Counted from the first letter of the stretch, positions 41,961 through 50,747 are shown. The stretch is DNA of 64,000 bases from Pseudomonas hamedanensis (GCF_014268595.2 NZ_CP077091.1:2316501-2380500); one strand, 5' to 3'. Translations and numbers: made by a program. The notes: generated by a model not told the origin, from the letters alone.

Positions 41961-43373
41961 TTATTTCGCCGTCGCAGCCACCACCGGCTGCACACTGCGT
42001 TTGTTCTTGACCACGTAGCACACCCACATGAACACGACCCACACCGGAATCGCGTACACCGAGATCTGAATCCCCGGGATCAGCAACATTACGCCGAGGA
42101 TGAACGCAACGAACGCCAGGCAGATGTAGTTGCCGTACGGGTACCACAGCGCCTTGAACAGCGGCGTCTGCTTCGTCTTGTTCATGTGCTGGCGGAACTT
42201 GAAGTGCGAATAGCTGATCATCGCCCAGTTGATCACCAGCGTTGCAACCACCAGCGACATCAGCAATTCCAGTGCATGCTGCGGGATCAGGTAGTTGAGC
42301 AGCACCGCCACCAGCGTCACCGCCGCCGAAGCCAGGATCGACCGCACCGGCACGCCGCGCTTGTCGATCTTCGCCAGGCCTTTCGGCGCGTCACCCTGCT
42401 CGGCCATGCCCAGCAGCATGCGGCTGTTGCAGTAGGTGCCGCTGTTGTACACCGACAGCGCCGCGGTCAACACGACGAAATTGAGGATGTGCGCGGCGGT
42501 GTTGCTGCCGAGCATTGAGAACACCTGCACGAACGGGCTGCCGCTATAGGAGTCGCCGGACGCATTGAGGGTTTCCAGCAGGCTGTCCCACGGGGTCAGC
42601 GACAGCAGGATTACCAGCGCGCCAATGTAGAAAATCAGGATGCGGTAGATCACCTGATTGATCGCTTTCGGGATTACGGTTTTCGGCTTGTCGGCTTCAG
42701 CCGCGGTGAAACCGAGCATTTCCAGGCCACCGAAGGAGAACATGATGATCGCCATGGCCATCACCAGACCGCTCACTCCGTTTGGGAAGAAACCGCCGTG
42801 GGACCACAGGTTGCTGACCGACGCTTGCGGGCCGCCGTGGCCGCTGACCAGCAAGTAGCTGCCCAGGGCAATCATGCCGACGATGGCGACGACCTTGATG
42901 ATCGCGAACCAGAATTCGGCTTCACCGAAGACTTTGACGTTGGCCAGGTTGATCGCGTTGATCAGCACGAAGAACGCCGCTGCGGAGGCCCAGGTCGGAA
43001 TGTCCGGTGCCCAGTAATGGATGTACTTGCCGACCGCGGTCAGCTCCGACATGCCCACCAGAATGTACAGAATCCAGCAGTTCCAGCCCGACAGGAAACC
43101 GGCGAAACCGCCCCAGTACTTGTGCGCGAAATGGCTGAAGGAGCCGGCCACCGGCTCTTCGACGATCATTTCGCCCAACTGGCGCATGATCATGAAGGCG
43201 ATGAAGCCGCAGATGGCGTAGCCAAGGATCATCGACGGACCGGCGGATTTCAGCACCCCGGCAGATCCCAGGAACAGGCCGGTACCGATCGCGCCACCAA
43301 GGGCGATCAGTTGAATGTGGCGATTTTTCAGGCCGCGCTTAAGCTCGCCTGATTGCGAGGGTTGTCCACTCAT
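41961..43373 (-). CDS. aroP: Aromatic amino acid permease AroP
   Basis: A 470-residue APC-family symporter with about 12 membrane helices, importing phenylalanine, tyrosine and tryptophan. LKRGLKNRHIQLIALGGAIG, GLFLGSAGVLKSAGPSMIL, IMRQLGEMIVEEPVAGSFSH and INAINLANVKVFGEAEFWFA are nearly the E. coli AroP sequence. ATG 43373 (MSGQPSQSGELKRG) is chosen by homology. Its closeness to the phh cluster suggests uptake feeding phenylalanine/tyrosine catabolism; PhhR control is possible but only a TTTACA half-site is visible upstream. Confidence 0.93.
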   Translation of the reverse strand: MSGQPSQSGELKRGLKNRHIQLIALGGAIGTGLFLGSAGVLKSAGPSMILGYAICGFIAFMIMRQLGEMIVEEPVAGSFSHFAHKYWGGFAGFLSGWNCWILYILVGMSELTAVGKYIHYWAPDIPTWASAAAFFVLINAINLANVKVFGEAEFWFAIIKVVAIVGMIALGSYLLVSGHGGPQASVSNLWSHGGFFPNGVSGLVMAMAIIMFSFGGLEMLGFTAAEADKPKTVIPKAINQVIYRILIFYIGALVILLSLTPWDSLLETLNASGDSYSGSPFVQVFSMLGSNTAAHILNFVVLTAALSVYNSGTYCNSRMLLGMAEQGDAPKGLAKIDKRGVPVRSILASAAVTLVAVLLNYLIPQHALELLMSLVVATLVINWAMISYSHFKFRQHMNKTKQTPLFKALWYPYGNYICLAFVAFILGVMLLIPGIQISVYAIPVWVVFMWVCYVVKNKRSVQPVVAATAK

Positions 43374-43663
43374 GAAAAAGGTCTCACGCAAGGTTTGATG
43401 ATGTTCAGTAGACGTTGCTGCAAGGTTGCGATTTCAGGCAGCCCCGATCAAACCCCAGCGCAGGCACCAGGAGTTCAGCTCATTTACAACGGTCATGCGT
43501 CACCTGTTTGTTTTTATCTGTGACGAAATCGAACCCGACACGCTTGTGGCGCGGCGGAGTGAACAAGGCGGATAGCCTTGAGATTGGCGCGATTACGCAG
43601 AGGGTCACAGTTAAAACGCGGCGCATTGTACACCGCTAACCCCCTGCTGCCAGACCCGCTGGA

Positions 43664-43810
43664 TCAGCGTGGCGGTTGCCGGGATTGCGTGTATCCGCCT
43701 CGAGACACTCGGGCGGCTGCAAAAATTGAGTCAGGCCTTTGCAGGCCATCGGCGTGGACGAGGAACAAACCGTCCCACGGGGAGAAGTGGAAATCAGTCG
43801 CGGCGTTCAT
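43664..43810 (-). CDS. Possible small protein or leader peptide upstream of aroP
   Basis: A 48-residue ORF, MNAATDFHFSPWDGLFLVHA at its start, with a near-perfect AAGGAGG four bases before the ATG. It contains Phe4, Trp1, Tyr1 and two His. It ends about 290 bases before aroP on the same strand, and a fair sigma-70 -10 (TGTACAAT on the minus strand, about 43626-43633) follows it. It may be a free-standing small gene or a leader; coding is not proven. Confidence 0.4.
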   Translation of the reverse strand: MNAATDFHFSPWDGLFLVHADGLQRPDSIFAAARVSRGGYTQSRQPPR

Positions 43811-44084
43811 TGCGCCTCCTTCTTGTTATGCGCCTGCACGACAGGCATGGGGCGCATATCACCGCGCAAACGCCGCTGAAACAAGCGCGCCAGAGCCACG
43901 CGCAGCCCCTGCCCGGCAGCGCTTCGGCAGTTTTTCCTTACAGCGGCCCGATGGCCCTCGATTGGCTCGGCTTCAGGCGCGTTTTCGTAAGGTTTTCTTG
44001 ACAGCGCGTAACGAAAAATTTCCGTTTCAGAATTTTCCGTAGGCCGTCTGCATATTGACGGTAGCTAGCTCACTAACGAAAGTA

Positions 44085-44190
44085 GGCGCTTAGTTTTATG
44101 TTTTTAAATAAGAAAAACGCCGGCCAAAAACAGAATAAAAAATCTATTTAAAAATTAAATAAACATTTTTTTGCATTCTAAAAGGCTCTG
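44085..44190. other. AT-rich stretch upstream of the peptide gene
   Basis: Runs of A and T (for example TTTAAAAATTAAATAAACAT) contrast sharply with the GC-rich surroundings. It lies 80-180 bases before the 45-residue peptide gene and probably holds its promoter; such tracts are typical binding sites of the xenogeneic silencers MvaT/MvaU. A short CCGGCC...CCGG hairpin lies between it and the ATG. The rest of the gap 43811-44084 shows nothing recognisable. Confidence 0.6.
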
Positions 44191-44266
44191 AACTAGGTTT
44201 TTCACGTCTCACCGGCCACCTCGACCGGTCAGTCATAAACCGTGAAAGTCATCTAGGAGATCGACC

Positions 44267-44404
44267 ATGCAAGCACTGGAAAAAGACTTGGATACCGAAC
44301 TGCAACTGGACGAATGGTTTGAAGCACCGACCCATGAGGCCGCCGTGGAAATGATGCAAGCCGACGCGGTGGTTCCGTTCGGCACGGCGATGTGGCCTCT
44401 GTAA
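44267..44404 (+). CDS. 45-residue peptide, candidate precursor of a modified peptide
   Basis: The ORF starts MQALEKDLDTELQLDEWFEA and ends DAVVPFGTAMWPL, preceded by TAGGAGATCGACC, a very good ribosome-binding site. The first 30 or so residues are strongly acidic and helical (leader-like); the last twelve are neutral and hydrophobic (core-like), ending Trp-Pro-Leu. A perfect stem-loop separates it from the next gene, a layout seen where a precursor peptide must be made in excess over its processing enzyme. Function unknown; the RiPP-type reading is inference. Another option is a small regulatory or structural partner of the downstream M29-like protein. Confidence 0.75.
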   Translation: MQALEKDLDTELQLDEWFEAPTHEAAVEMMQADAVVPFGTAMWPL

Positions 44405-44413
44405 CACATCCCG

Positions 44414-44444
44414 GGCAGGCACGGTCCGGCCGGTCGTGCCTGCC
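44414..44444 (+). terminator. Stem-loop between peptide gene and M29-like gene
   Basis: Perfect 10-bp stem GGCAGGCACG/CGTGCCTGCC with an 11-base GC-rich loop, ten bases after the peptide stop. The following GCTTTCG is a poor T-run, so it is probably a partial terminator or mRNA-stabilising hairpin. Confidence 0.65.
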
Positions 44445-44474
44445 GCTTTCGTCACGGTCAGTCAGGGAGGATTC

Positions 44475-45440
44475 ATGGATAAGTCCCGCGCGATCTCGCA
44501 TTTCCTTTACTACCTCGAACATCACCCCGCCCTTGCCGGCCTCGACTCGGCGAAGGTATTGCTCGGCCACACTGCCGACTACGAAGCCCTGACCGGCGCC
44601 ATCGCCGAACAGGCCGGCGAGCATCCGCGCTTTCGCTTCAGCGCGCGACGCCTGGACCTGGAGAGCACCGCAGCGCTGGCTACGGCAATTGCCGACAGCG
44701 ATCTGTACATTTTCTTCTACGACTCTTCCACCCTGCCCACCCCACGCCCCGACGGCCCGGAGTTTGTCCGTGCACTGCAAGCGGTGATGGCGGAAAACTG
44801 GAAGAAGTCGCTGCTGTTCAAGGATTACGGCGACTATTTCTACGACACTTTCAGCATCGCCCCGCAGCGCATCGCCGGACTCAATAGTCACCTGATCCAG
44901 CGCATGTCCCAGGCGACCACGCTGAGCTTCAAGGATGACCACGGCTCGTGGTTCGAAACACCGATGAGCAGCATCAAGAAGTGGACCGACATCAACGGCG
45001 TCGGCAACTTCGACCTCGCCCCCGGCGAAATCGCCACTCACAGCGAAGCCATTAACGGCCACGTTAAATTCAAGGGCACCTTTCTCAGTACCATTCCGTT
45101 TGCACGCAAATACGGCGTGCTGGAGTCACCACTGGAGTTGTGGATCGAAAATTCGACCATCAGCCGCATCGCCACCGACGTACCGGGGCTGGAACATGAT
45201 TTCAACAAATACCTGAACGCGAATCCGTCGAACCGGCGGATCGAAGAACTGGGGATTGGCACCAATGAAGGCGTGAAAGACCTGTATGCGCGCAATGCCG
45301 GGTTTGAAGAGCGGCATTGTGGCTTGCATCTCGGATTGGGCGGCGGCGCCAAGGGCAGCCATCACCTGGACCTGATCTTTTCTGGCGGGGTGTTGGCGCT
45401 GGATGACAAACCAGTCTTCGACGGACGGTTTGTGTTCTAG
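44475..45440 (+). CDS. M29 metallo-aminopeptidase-like protein
   Basis: A 321-residue cytosolic protein. The C-terminal half follows the thermophilic aminopeptidase (M29) pattern: FDLAPGEIATHSEAINGHVK (Glu185 at the first metal-ligand position), IEELGIGTNEGV (Glu258), GFEERHCGLHLGLGGGAKGS (His285) and HHLDLIFSGGVLALDDKPVF (His297, Asp299). The N-terminal 170 residues are less typical and the protein is shorter than the usual roughly 400-residue M29 enzymes. GGGAGG precedes ATG 44475. It lies 70 bases after the 45-residue peptide gene and probably acts on that peptide, either as a peptidase or as a modifying enzyme that reuses the fold (inference). Nothing else on this strand follows. Confidence 0.75.
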   Translation: MDKSRAISHFLYYLEHHPALAGLDSAKVLLGHTADYEALTGAIAEQAGEHPRFRFSARRLDLESTAALATAIADSDLYIFFYDSSTLPTPRPDGPEFVRALQAVMAENWKKSLLFKDYGDYFYDTFSIAPQRIAGLNSHLIQRMSQATTLSFKDDHGSWFETPMSSIKKWTDINGVGNFDLAPGEIATHSEAINGHVKFKGTFLSTIPFARKYGVLESPLELWIENSTISRIATDVPGLEHDFNKYLNANPSNRRIEELGIGTNEGVKDLYARNAGFEERHCGLHLGLGGGAKGSHHLDLIFSGGVLALDDKPVFDGRFVF

Positions 45441-45464
45441 CCTGAAGTTGATAGTGCGACTACT

Positions 45465-45567
45465 GGCCGCTTCGCGGGCAAGCCCGCTCCCACAGGTTTC
45501 ATTGGTGTACGTAATATCTTGAACAACTCAAAACCCTGTGGGAGCGGGCTTGCCCGCGAAGGGGCCG
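45465..45567. repeat. Extragenic inverted repeat (GGGAGCGGGCTTGCCCGCGAA type)
   Basis: GGCCGCTTCGCGGGCAAGCC and its inverted partner GGGCTTGCCCGCGAAGGGGC about 60 bases apart, between the M29-like gene and rluB. Confidence 0.88.
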
Positions 45568-45597
45568 GGTCAGGCAATGCAAATCTTTCGCCAGACG

Positions 45598-45631
45598 AAA
45601 AAAAACGCCAACCCTGAAGTTGGCGTTTTGT
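45598..45631. terminator. Bidirectional terminator after rluB
   Basis: AAAACGCCAAC / GTTGGCGTTTT stem with a six-base loop and A- and T-runs on both sides, between two convergent genes. Confidence 0.85.
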
Positions 45632-45669
45632 TTTAGCTTGAAGCTTGCCGCTAGAAGCTCACAGCTGCC

Positions 45670-46890
45670 TTATTCCGGCTTCTTGCGACCAAACCCCGGA
45701 CGCTGACCCGAGCCCGCTGGTGCGCCACGGCGCTTGCCCGAGGGCTTGTCACCGTCGACCAGTTTGATCCCCGGACGCTTCGGCGCCGGTTTGGCCGGAC
45801 GCTTGTTGGTGGTGTCCGCTGGACGATCGGCCACCGGCGTACCGCGACCGGCAGGCGCGCCACGTTCGCCACGCTCGGTACGGCCATTGGCTGGACGCGG
45901 TGCACGCTCGCCGTCACGGGCAACCGGCTTGCGACCTGGACGCTCGCCTTCGATCTGCGGCTCGCGGCCCGGACGTGGACCGGTCGGTGCGCCAGCGGCT
46001 GGGCGCAAGGTGCGCACGCGCTCGGTCTTGGCCATCGGCCGCGACGATTTACGCTGCATACGCTCCAGCTTGTCCTTGCTCTTGGCGTTCAGTTGCGGCA
46101 TGGCTACCGGCGTCAGGCCGACTTCAGCACTGAGGATGTCGACTTCGTACTGGCTCATTTCGCGCCAGCGGCCCATCGGCAAGTCGGAGTTGAGGAACAC
46201 CGGACCGAAGCGCACGCGCTTCAGACGGCTGACCACCAGACCCTGCGATTCCCACAGACGACGCACTTCACGGTTGCGGCCTTCCATTACCACGCAGTGA
46301 TACCAGTGGTTGAAGCCTTCGCCACCCGGCGCCTGCTTGATGTCGGTGAACTTGGCCGGACCGTCTTCCAGCACCACACCGGCCTTGAGGCGTTCAATCA
46401 TCTCGTCGTCAACTTCACCACGGACACGCACGGCGTACTCGCGGTCCATCTCGTAGGACGGGTGCATCAGGCGGTTGGCCAGTTCACCGTCGGTGGTGAA
46501 CATCAGCAGACCGGTGGTGTTGATGTCGAGACGACCGATGTTGATCCAGCGGCCTTCTTTCGGACGCGGCAGCTTGTCGAACACGGTCGGACGGCCTTCC
46601 GGGTCGTCACGGGTGCAAATTTCGCCGTCGGGCTTGTTGTACATGATCACGCGGCGCACCGACTCGGCAGCCTCTTCGCGTTTGATCACCTTGCCATCGA
46701 TAGTGATGGCGTCGTGCATGTCGACGCGCAGGCCGAGGGTGGCGTCTTTGCCATTGACCTTGATCCGGCCCTGGCTGATCCAGGCTTCGACGTCACGGCG
46801 CGAGCCGACGCCGATACGGGCGAGGACTTTCTGCAGTTTTTCGCCTGCTGGGCCGATTTCCTGGTCGTCTTTCTGATTGATGTCACTCAT
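45670..46890 (-). CDS. rluB: 23S rRNA pseudouridine(2605) synthase RluB
   Basis: A 406-residue protein with an S4 RNA-binding domain (about 18-75; LQKVLARIGVGSRRDVEAWI) and a RsuA-type pseudouridine synthase domain with the catalytic Asp in WINIGRLDINTTGLL and GRNREVRRLWESQGL. The last 120 residues are a low-complexity Arg/Pro/Gly/Lys tail, common in Pseudomonas RluB. ATG 46890 (MSDINQKDDQEIG) with GGGAGG seven bases upstream is chosen. Confidence 0.95.
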   Translation of the reverse strand: MSDINQKDDQEIGPAGEKLQKVLARIGVGSRRDVEAWISQGRIKVNGKDATLGLRVDMHDAITIDGKVIKREEAAESVRRVIMYNKPDGEICTRDDPEGRPTVFDKLPRPKEGRWINIGRLDINTTGLLMFTTDGELANRLMHPSYEMDREYAVRVRGEVDDEMIERLKAGVVLEDGPAKFTDIKQAPGGEGFNHWYHCVVMEGRNREVRRLWESQGLVVSRLKRVRFGPVFLNSDLPMGRWREMSQYEVDILSAEVGLTPVAMPQLNAKSKDKLERMQRKSSRPMAKTERVRTLRPAAGAPTGPRPGREPQIEGERPGRKPVARDGERAPRPANGRTERGERGAPAGRGTPVADRPADTTNKRPAKPAPKRPGIKLVDGDKPSGKRRGAPAGSGQRPGFGRKKPE

Positions 46891-47033
46891 CTGGGCACCT
46901 CCCGGTGTGGTCTGTTCAGGCGGCGCCTGAAGCATTGAAAACTGTGTTTTCGGGCGAAGGGATCGCCGAAGGGTCGCGAATCATACGCGGATGTGCGCCA
47001 TCGCGCATCAGAGACTAGCTGATCGATCGACAG

Positions 47034-47225
47034 TTATTTCTTTTTCCGCCGACCGGCACCGCCCAGTTTGATCAGGCGCAACGCGGCTTCAGCCAGCACC
47101 GTGCGCTTGTCGTCCTTGTCGAGCTTCTTCCAGGCCTTGATCTCGCGCTTGCTGCGGCCGCAACCGAGGCAAATGTCGTCGGAAAATTTGCAGAGACTGA
47201 TGCAGGGGTCTTTGGTTGAGCTCAT
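47034..47225 (-). CDS. DUF1289 family protein
   Basis: A 63-residue protein with four cysteines in DPCISLCKFSDDICLGCGRS, a likely metal-binding knuckle, and a basic C-terminal end (GGAGRRKKK). GGAG precedes ATG 47225. DUF1289 proteins are widespread in Proteobacteria and of unknown function. The longer in-frame extension upstream is REP sequence. Confidence 0.88.
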   Translation of the reverse strand: MSSTKDPCISLCKFSDDICLGCGRSKREIKAWKKLDKDDKRTVLAEAALRLIKLGGAGRRKKK

Positions 47226-47253
47226 CGCGTTCTCCAGAAAAACACAGATCCCT

Positions 47254-47343
47254 TGTAGGAGTGAGCCTGCTCGCGATTGCGGTGTGTCAGTCGACATCTT
47301 CTTGTCAGAGACACCGCTATCGCGAGCAGGCTCACTCCTACAA
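47254..47343. repeat. REP-type inverted pair (BIME)
   Basis: TGTAGGAGTGAGCCTGCTCG and inverted partner between the DUF1289 gene and scpB. Confidence 0.9.
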
Positions 47344-47369
47344 GGGATGGCGGTGTTCTTGTGATCGGG

Positions 47370-48320
47370 TCAGTCCTCGAATTCGCGCCGTTCGGCTTCG
47401 ATGGCTTCGGCCAGTGCGCGGGCTTCGGTTTCTTCTTCGCTGAGTTCGGGTTCTGGCTGTTCGAGGGCGGCAACGGCAGCCAGGAGTTTCTCGCGGGCCT
47501 CGGCGACACCGAGAATGTCTTCTTCCGGTTCGGCTTCAGGCGGTTCAACTTCTACCGCCGGCTCGGTGATCTCGGGCTCAGACACCGGCGCTTCGCCATC
47601 CGCCGCATCGCGCAGCAAATCGTCGAAATCGGTCTTGATCCCCTCTTCCATGCTGTCCAGTTCCAGCAGCAAACTGTGGAAACTGGTTTCTTCCTTCTCT
47701 TCCTCCGGCTCGGCGCTGGCATCGGCCAGTTCCTGCAGATTCTGCGGCACCGGCGCGTCGTCGAAATCCAGCACCGGCTCGGCTTCCATCTCACGCAGTT
47801 CGGCCAGCGGCGGCAGGTCCTCAAGGTTTTTCAGGTTGAAGTGATCGAGAAACGCCTTGGTCGTGGCAAACATCGCCGGTTTGCCCGGCACGTCGCGGTA
47901 GCCGACGACGCGAATCCACTCGCGCTCCAGCAAAGTCTTGACGATGTTGCTGTTGACCGCCACACCGCGCACGTCTTCGATTTCGCCACGGGTGATCGGC
48001 TGGCGGTAGGCGATCAGCGCAATGGTTTCCAGCAAGGCACGCGAGTAGCGTTGCGGGCGCTCTTCCCACAGTCGACCGACCCAGGGCGAGAACTTCTCGC
48101 GGATCTGCAGGCGATAGCCCGACGAGACTTCCTTGAGTTCGAAGGCGCGGCCCTCGCAGGACTTGCCGAGCAGGGTCAAAGCTTTCTTGAAGACCGCTGG
48201 CTCCGGCCGCTCGCCTTCTTCGAACAGTTCGAACAGGCGCTCAAGTGATTGCGGTTTTCCCGAGGCCAACAGAAAGGCTTCAAGCAGGGGCGCCAGCTCG
48301 CGGGGTTCAGTCAGGTTCAT
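47370..48320 (-). CDS. scpB: Segregation and condensation protein B
   Basis: ScpB with ScpA and SMC organises the chromosome. The 316-residue protein has two winged-helix domains (about 1-165; LEAFLLASGKPQSLERLFEL, YSRALLETIALIAYRQPITR, RGVAVNSNIVKTLLEREWI) and a very acidic Glu/Pro-rich tail (about 190-316), longer than in Firmicute ScpB but common in pseudomonads. It starts 11 bases after scpA. Confidence 0.95.
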   Translation of the reverse strand: MNLTEPRELAPLLEAFLLASGKPQSLERLFELFEEGERPEPAVFKKALTLLGKSCEGRAFELKEVSSGYRLQIREKFSPWVGRLWEERPQRYSRALLETIALIAYRQPITRGEIEDVRGVAVNSNIVKTLLEREWIRVVGYRDVPGKPAMFATTKAFLDHFNLKNLEDLPPLAELREMEAEPVLDFDDAPVPQNLQELADASAEPEEEKEETSFHSLLLELDSMEEGIKTDFDDLLRDAADGEAPVSEPEITEPAVEVEPPEAEPEEDILGVAEAREKLLAAVAALEQPEPELSEEETEARALAEAIEAERREFED

Positions 48321-48331
48321 GTTTGGACTCG

Positions 48332-49153
48332 TTATTCGGCTCGGGCTCGCACGTGGATCGCGGCGAACGGCTCATTCTGCACTAGCTCGACCAAGGATTC
48401 CTTGACCAGTTCAAGGATCGCCATAAAGGTCACTACCACACCGAGGCGGCCTTCTTCGGCGGTGAACAGTTCGACAAACGGCACAAAACCGCCGCCCTTG
48501 AGCCGTTCCAGCACATCGCTCATGCGCTCGCGCGTAGACAGCGCCTCGCGGCTGACCTGGTGACTTTCGAACATGTCGCCACGGCGCAGCACTTCGGCCA
48601 TGCACATCAGGATTTCTTCCAGCGCGACATCGGGCAACAGCTTGCGCGCCCGCGCTTCTGGCGCGTCGAGTCTGGGCACGATCACATCGCGGCCGACCCG
48701 GCTCAGGCCATCGATACCTTCGGCGGCCGCCTTGAAGCGTTCATATTCCTGCAAGCGGCGGATCAGTTCGGCGCGCGGGTCGTCCTCTTCGTCTTCGACG
48801 GTTTCGGCGCGAGGCAGGAGCATGCGCGACTTGATCTCGGCCAGCATCGCGGCCATGACCAGGTATTCGGCGGCCAGTTCCAGGCGCACCGACTGCATCA
48901 ACTCGACATAACCCATGTACTGGCGGGTGATCTCCGCCACCGGAATGTCGAGAATATTGATGTTCTGTTTGCGGATCAGGTACAGCAGCAAGTCGAGCGG
49001 GCCCTCGAACGCTTCAAGGAAGACTTCCAGCGCATCGGGCGGAATGTACAGGTCCAGCGGCATTTCCATGACCGCCTGGCCATAGACCATCGCAAACGGC
49101 AGTTCCTGCTGAGCGCCGGCCTGGGGATCGACCACGGTTTCCACTGCGGACAT
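48332..49153 (-). CDS. scpA: Segregation and condensation protein A
   Basis: The kleisin partner of SMC-ScpB. The 273-residue protein has the ScpA signature EAFEGPLDLLLYLIRKQNIN, ILDIPVAEITRQYMGYVELM, LAAEYLVMAAMLAEIKSRML and a C-terminal winged helix (FVELFTAEEGRLGVVVTFMA). It directly abuts the end of the YciO gene, in an operon with scpB. Confidence 0.95.
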   Translation of the reverse strand: MSAVETVVDPQAGAQQELPFAMVYGQAVMEMPLDLYIPPDALEVFLEAFEGPLDLLLYLIRKQNINILDIPVAEITRQYMGYVELMQSVRLELAAEYLVMAAMLAEIKSRMLLPRAETVEDEEDDPRAELIRRLQEYERFKAAAEGIDGLSRVGRDVIVPRLDAPEARARKLLPDVALEEILMCMAEVLRRGDMFESHQVSREALSTRERMSDVLERLKGGGFVPFVELFTAEEGRLGVVVTFMAILELVKESLVELVQNEPFAAIHVRARAE

Positions 49154-49783
49154 TCAGGCCTCGACCATGAACGGCGTCGGATCGCCGCAACCGACACGGA
49201 CCACTTCCGGGTCGTCGCCGGTCAGATCGATGACCGTCGAGGCCTTGATACCACCGAAGCCGCCGTCGACGATCAAGTCCACCTGATGCTCAAGCAACTG
49301 GCGCATTTCGTACGGATCGCTGAGCGGATCTTCGTCGCCGGGCATGATCAGGGTCACGCTCATCAGCGGCTCGCCGAGTTCGGCCAACAGCGCCAGGGCA
49401 ATCGGATGGCTTGGCACGCGCAGGCCGATCGTGCGTTTCTTCGGATGCAGCAACAGACGCGGCACTTCACGGGTAGCGTTGAGAATGAAGGTGTAAGGCC
49501 CCGGCAGATGCGCCTTCAGGATACGGAAGGTGCCGGTGTCGATCTTGGCGTAGTTACCCAGTTGCGACAGGTCGCTGCAGATCAGCGCGAAGTTGTGCTT
49601 TTCATCGAGCTGGCGCAGGCGGCGTACACGCTCGATGGCGGTCTTGTCGCCGATCTGGCAACCGATGGCGTAGGACGAGTCCGTGGGATAAACCACCACC
49701 CCGCCCTTGCGGATGATCTCTACCGCCTGTTTGATCAGGCGCGCTTGCGGGTTTTCCGGATGTATCTGGAAAAATTGACTCAC
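49154..49783 (-). CDS. YciO/Sua5 family L-threonylcarbamoyladenylate synthase-like protein
   Basis: A 209-residue protein of the YrdC/Sua5/YciO family: GGVVVYPTDSSYAIGCQIGD, HNFALICSDLSQLGNYAKI, HLPGPYTFILNATREVPRLL and KRTIGLRVPSHPIALALL. It is closer to YciO than to TsaC, so the function in tRNA t6A synthesis is uncertain. GTG 49783 (MSQFFQIHPENPQ) preceded by AGGTAGAG is chosen; the PHP gene lies 13 bases upstream. Confidence 0.9.
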   Translation of the reverse strand: MSQFFQIHPENPQARLIKQAVEIIRKGGVVVYPTDSSYAIGCQIGDKTAIERVRRLRQLDEKHNFALICSDLSQLGNYAKIDTGTFRILKAHLPGPYTFILNATREVPRLLLHPKKRTIGLRVPSHPIALALLAELGEPLMSVTLIMPGDEDPLSDPYEMRQLLEHQVDLIVDGGFGGIKASTVIDLTGDDPEVVRVGCGDPTPFMVEA

Positions 49784-49796
49784 GTTCTCTACCTGT

Positions 49797-50660
49797 TCAG
49801 ACGGCGGCAATATCTGTGTCATGTTTGAACCGACACCACAGGGGTGGAAGGTCCTCGGGAACCGGCCGGTACTGGCCGATCTCGGACCAGCCGCCAGGGC
49901 CATGGAAGTCACTGCCGGCGCTGACCAGCAGACCGAACTCACGGGCAAGGATCGCCAGGCTGCCCACCTGCTCCGCAGGCTGATGGCCGTTGACCACCTC
50001 GATTGCGTGCCCGCCTGCTTGAATATAGTCGGCAATCAGCTTCCGGCGCTTGCTGCGGGTGAAATCGTAGTGCCAGGGATGTGCCAAGCTGACCCAGGCG
50101 CCCGCGGCGCGCAGCGTGCCAACGGTGTCTTCCAGGGTCGGCCAATGCAGCTTGACGTCACCGAGCTTGCCGGCGCCGAGCCATTTGCGAAACGCCTCGG
50201 CGCGATCCTTTACGTAACCTTCACGCACCATCCAGTCGGCGAAATGCGGCCGGGCCGGCGCGTTGCCGCTGTCGCCCAGCTCCTGCTGGACCTGTCGGGC
50301 GCCCTCAAGGGCACCGGGCATGCCCTTGAGGGCGAGCTTGCGGCTTATTTCTTCCGACCGTAGCCAGCGGCCATCGTGCAATTTAGCGATGGCCTCGACC
50401 AGCGGTGCAGCGTTGACGTCGAAACCGTAGCCCAGCACATGAATGGTCGCCCCGCCCCAGGTGCAGGACAACTCGACGCCGTTGACCAGTTGCATGCCCA
50501 GCTCGTTGGCGGCCGAACGCGCTTCGGCGAGGCCTTCGAGGGTGTCATGGTCGGTCAGGGACAAGACTCGCACGCCGTTCTCGAACGCACGCGCAACCAG
50601 TACCGCGGGCGCCAGGGCGCCGTCGGAGGCCGTGCTGTGGCAGTGCAAATCAACATTCAC
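49797..50660 (-). CDS. rnm: PHP-domain phosphoesterase / 5'-3' exoribonuclease (RNase AM, YciV/TrpH)
   Basis: A 287-residue PHP-domain enzyme with the metal-binding motifs VDLHCHSTASDGAL, SLTDHDTLEG, NGVELSCTWGG, WVSLAHPWHY and SAGSDFHGPGGW. E. coli YciV (RNase AM) matures the 5' ends of rRNAs and degrades short oligonucleotides. GTG 50660 (MNVDLHCHST) is preferred over a TTG at 50678 because homologues start close to the first metal motif and a GAGGT lies upstream. It sits before yciO and diverges from yciB, as in other gamma-proteobacteria. Confidence 0.9.
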   Translation of the reverse strand: MNVDLHCHSTASDGALAPAVLVARAFENGVRVLSLTDHDTLEGLAEARSAANELGMQLVNGVELSCTWGGATIHVLGYGFDVNAAPLVEAIAKLHDGRWLRSEEISRKLALKGMPGALEGARQVQQELGDSGNAPARPHFADWMVREGYVKDRAEAFRKWLGAGKLGDVKLHWPTLEDTVGTLRAAGAWVSLAHPWHYDFTRSKRRKLIADYIQAGGHAIEVVNGHQPAEQVGSLAILAREFGLLVSAGSDFHGPGGWSEIGQYRPVPEDLPPLWCRFKHDTDIAAV

Positions 50661-50747
50661 GGGGAGTTGTAACCTCAAATCAGCCGGCGCTATCGCGCGC
50701 CCATATGTTTGTTATTATGCCGACACATCCAGCTTCTGGCTCTCACT

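Noticed and set aside
43578..44042. 154-codon plus-strand ORF between aroP and the peptide gene
   Set aside because: No ribosome-binding site, Arg/Pro-rich shadow-like composition; the opposite strand has a better small ORF.
45126..45365. Minus-strand ORF within the M29-like gene
   Set aside because: Antisense shadow without start signal.
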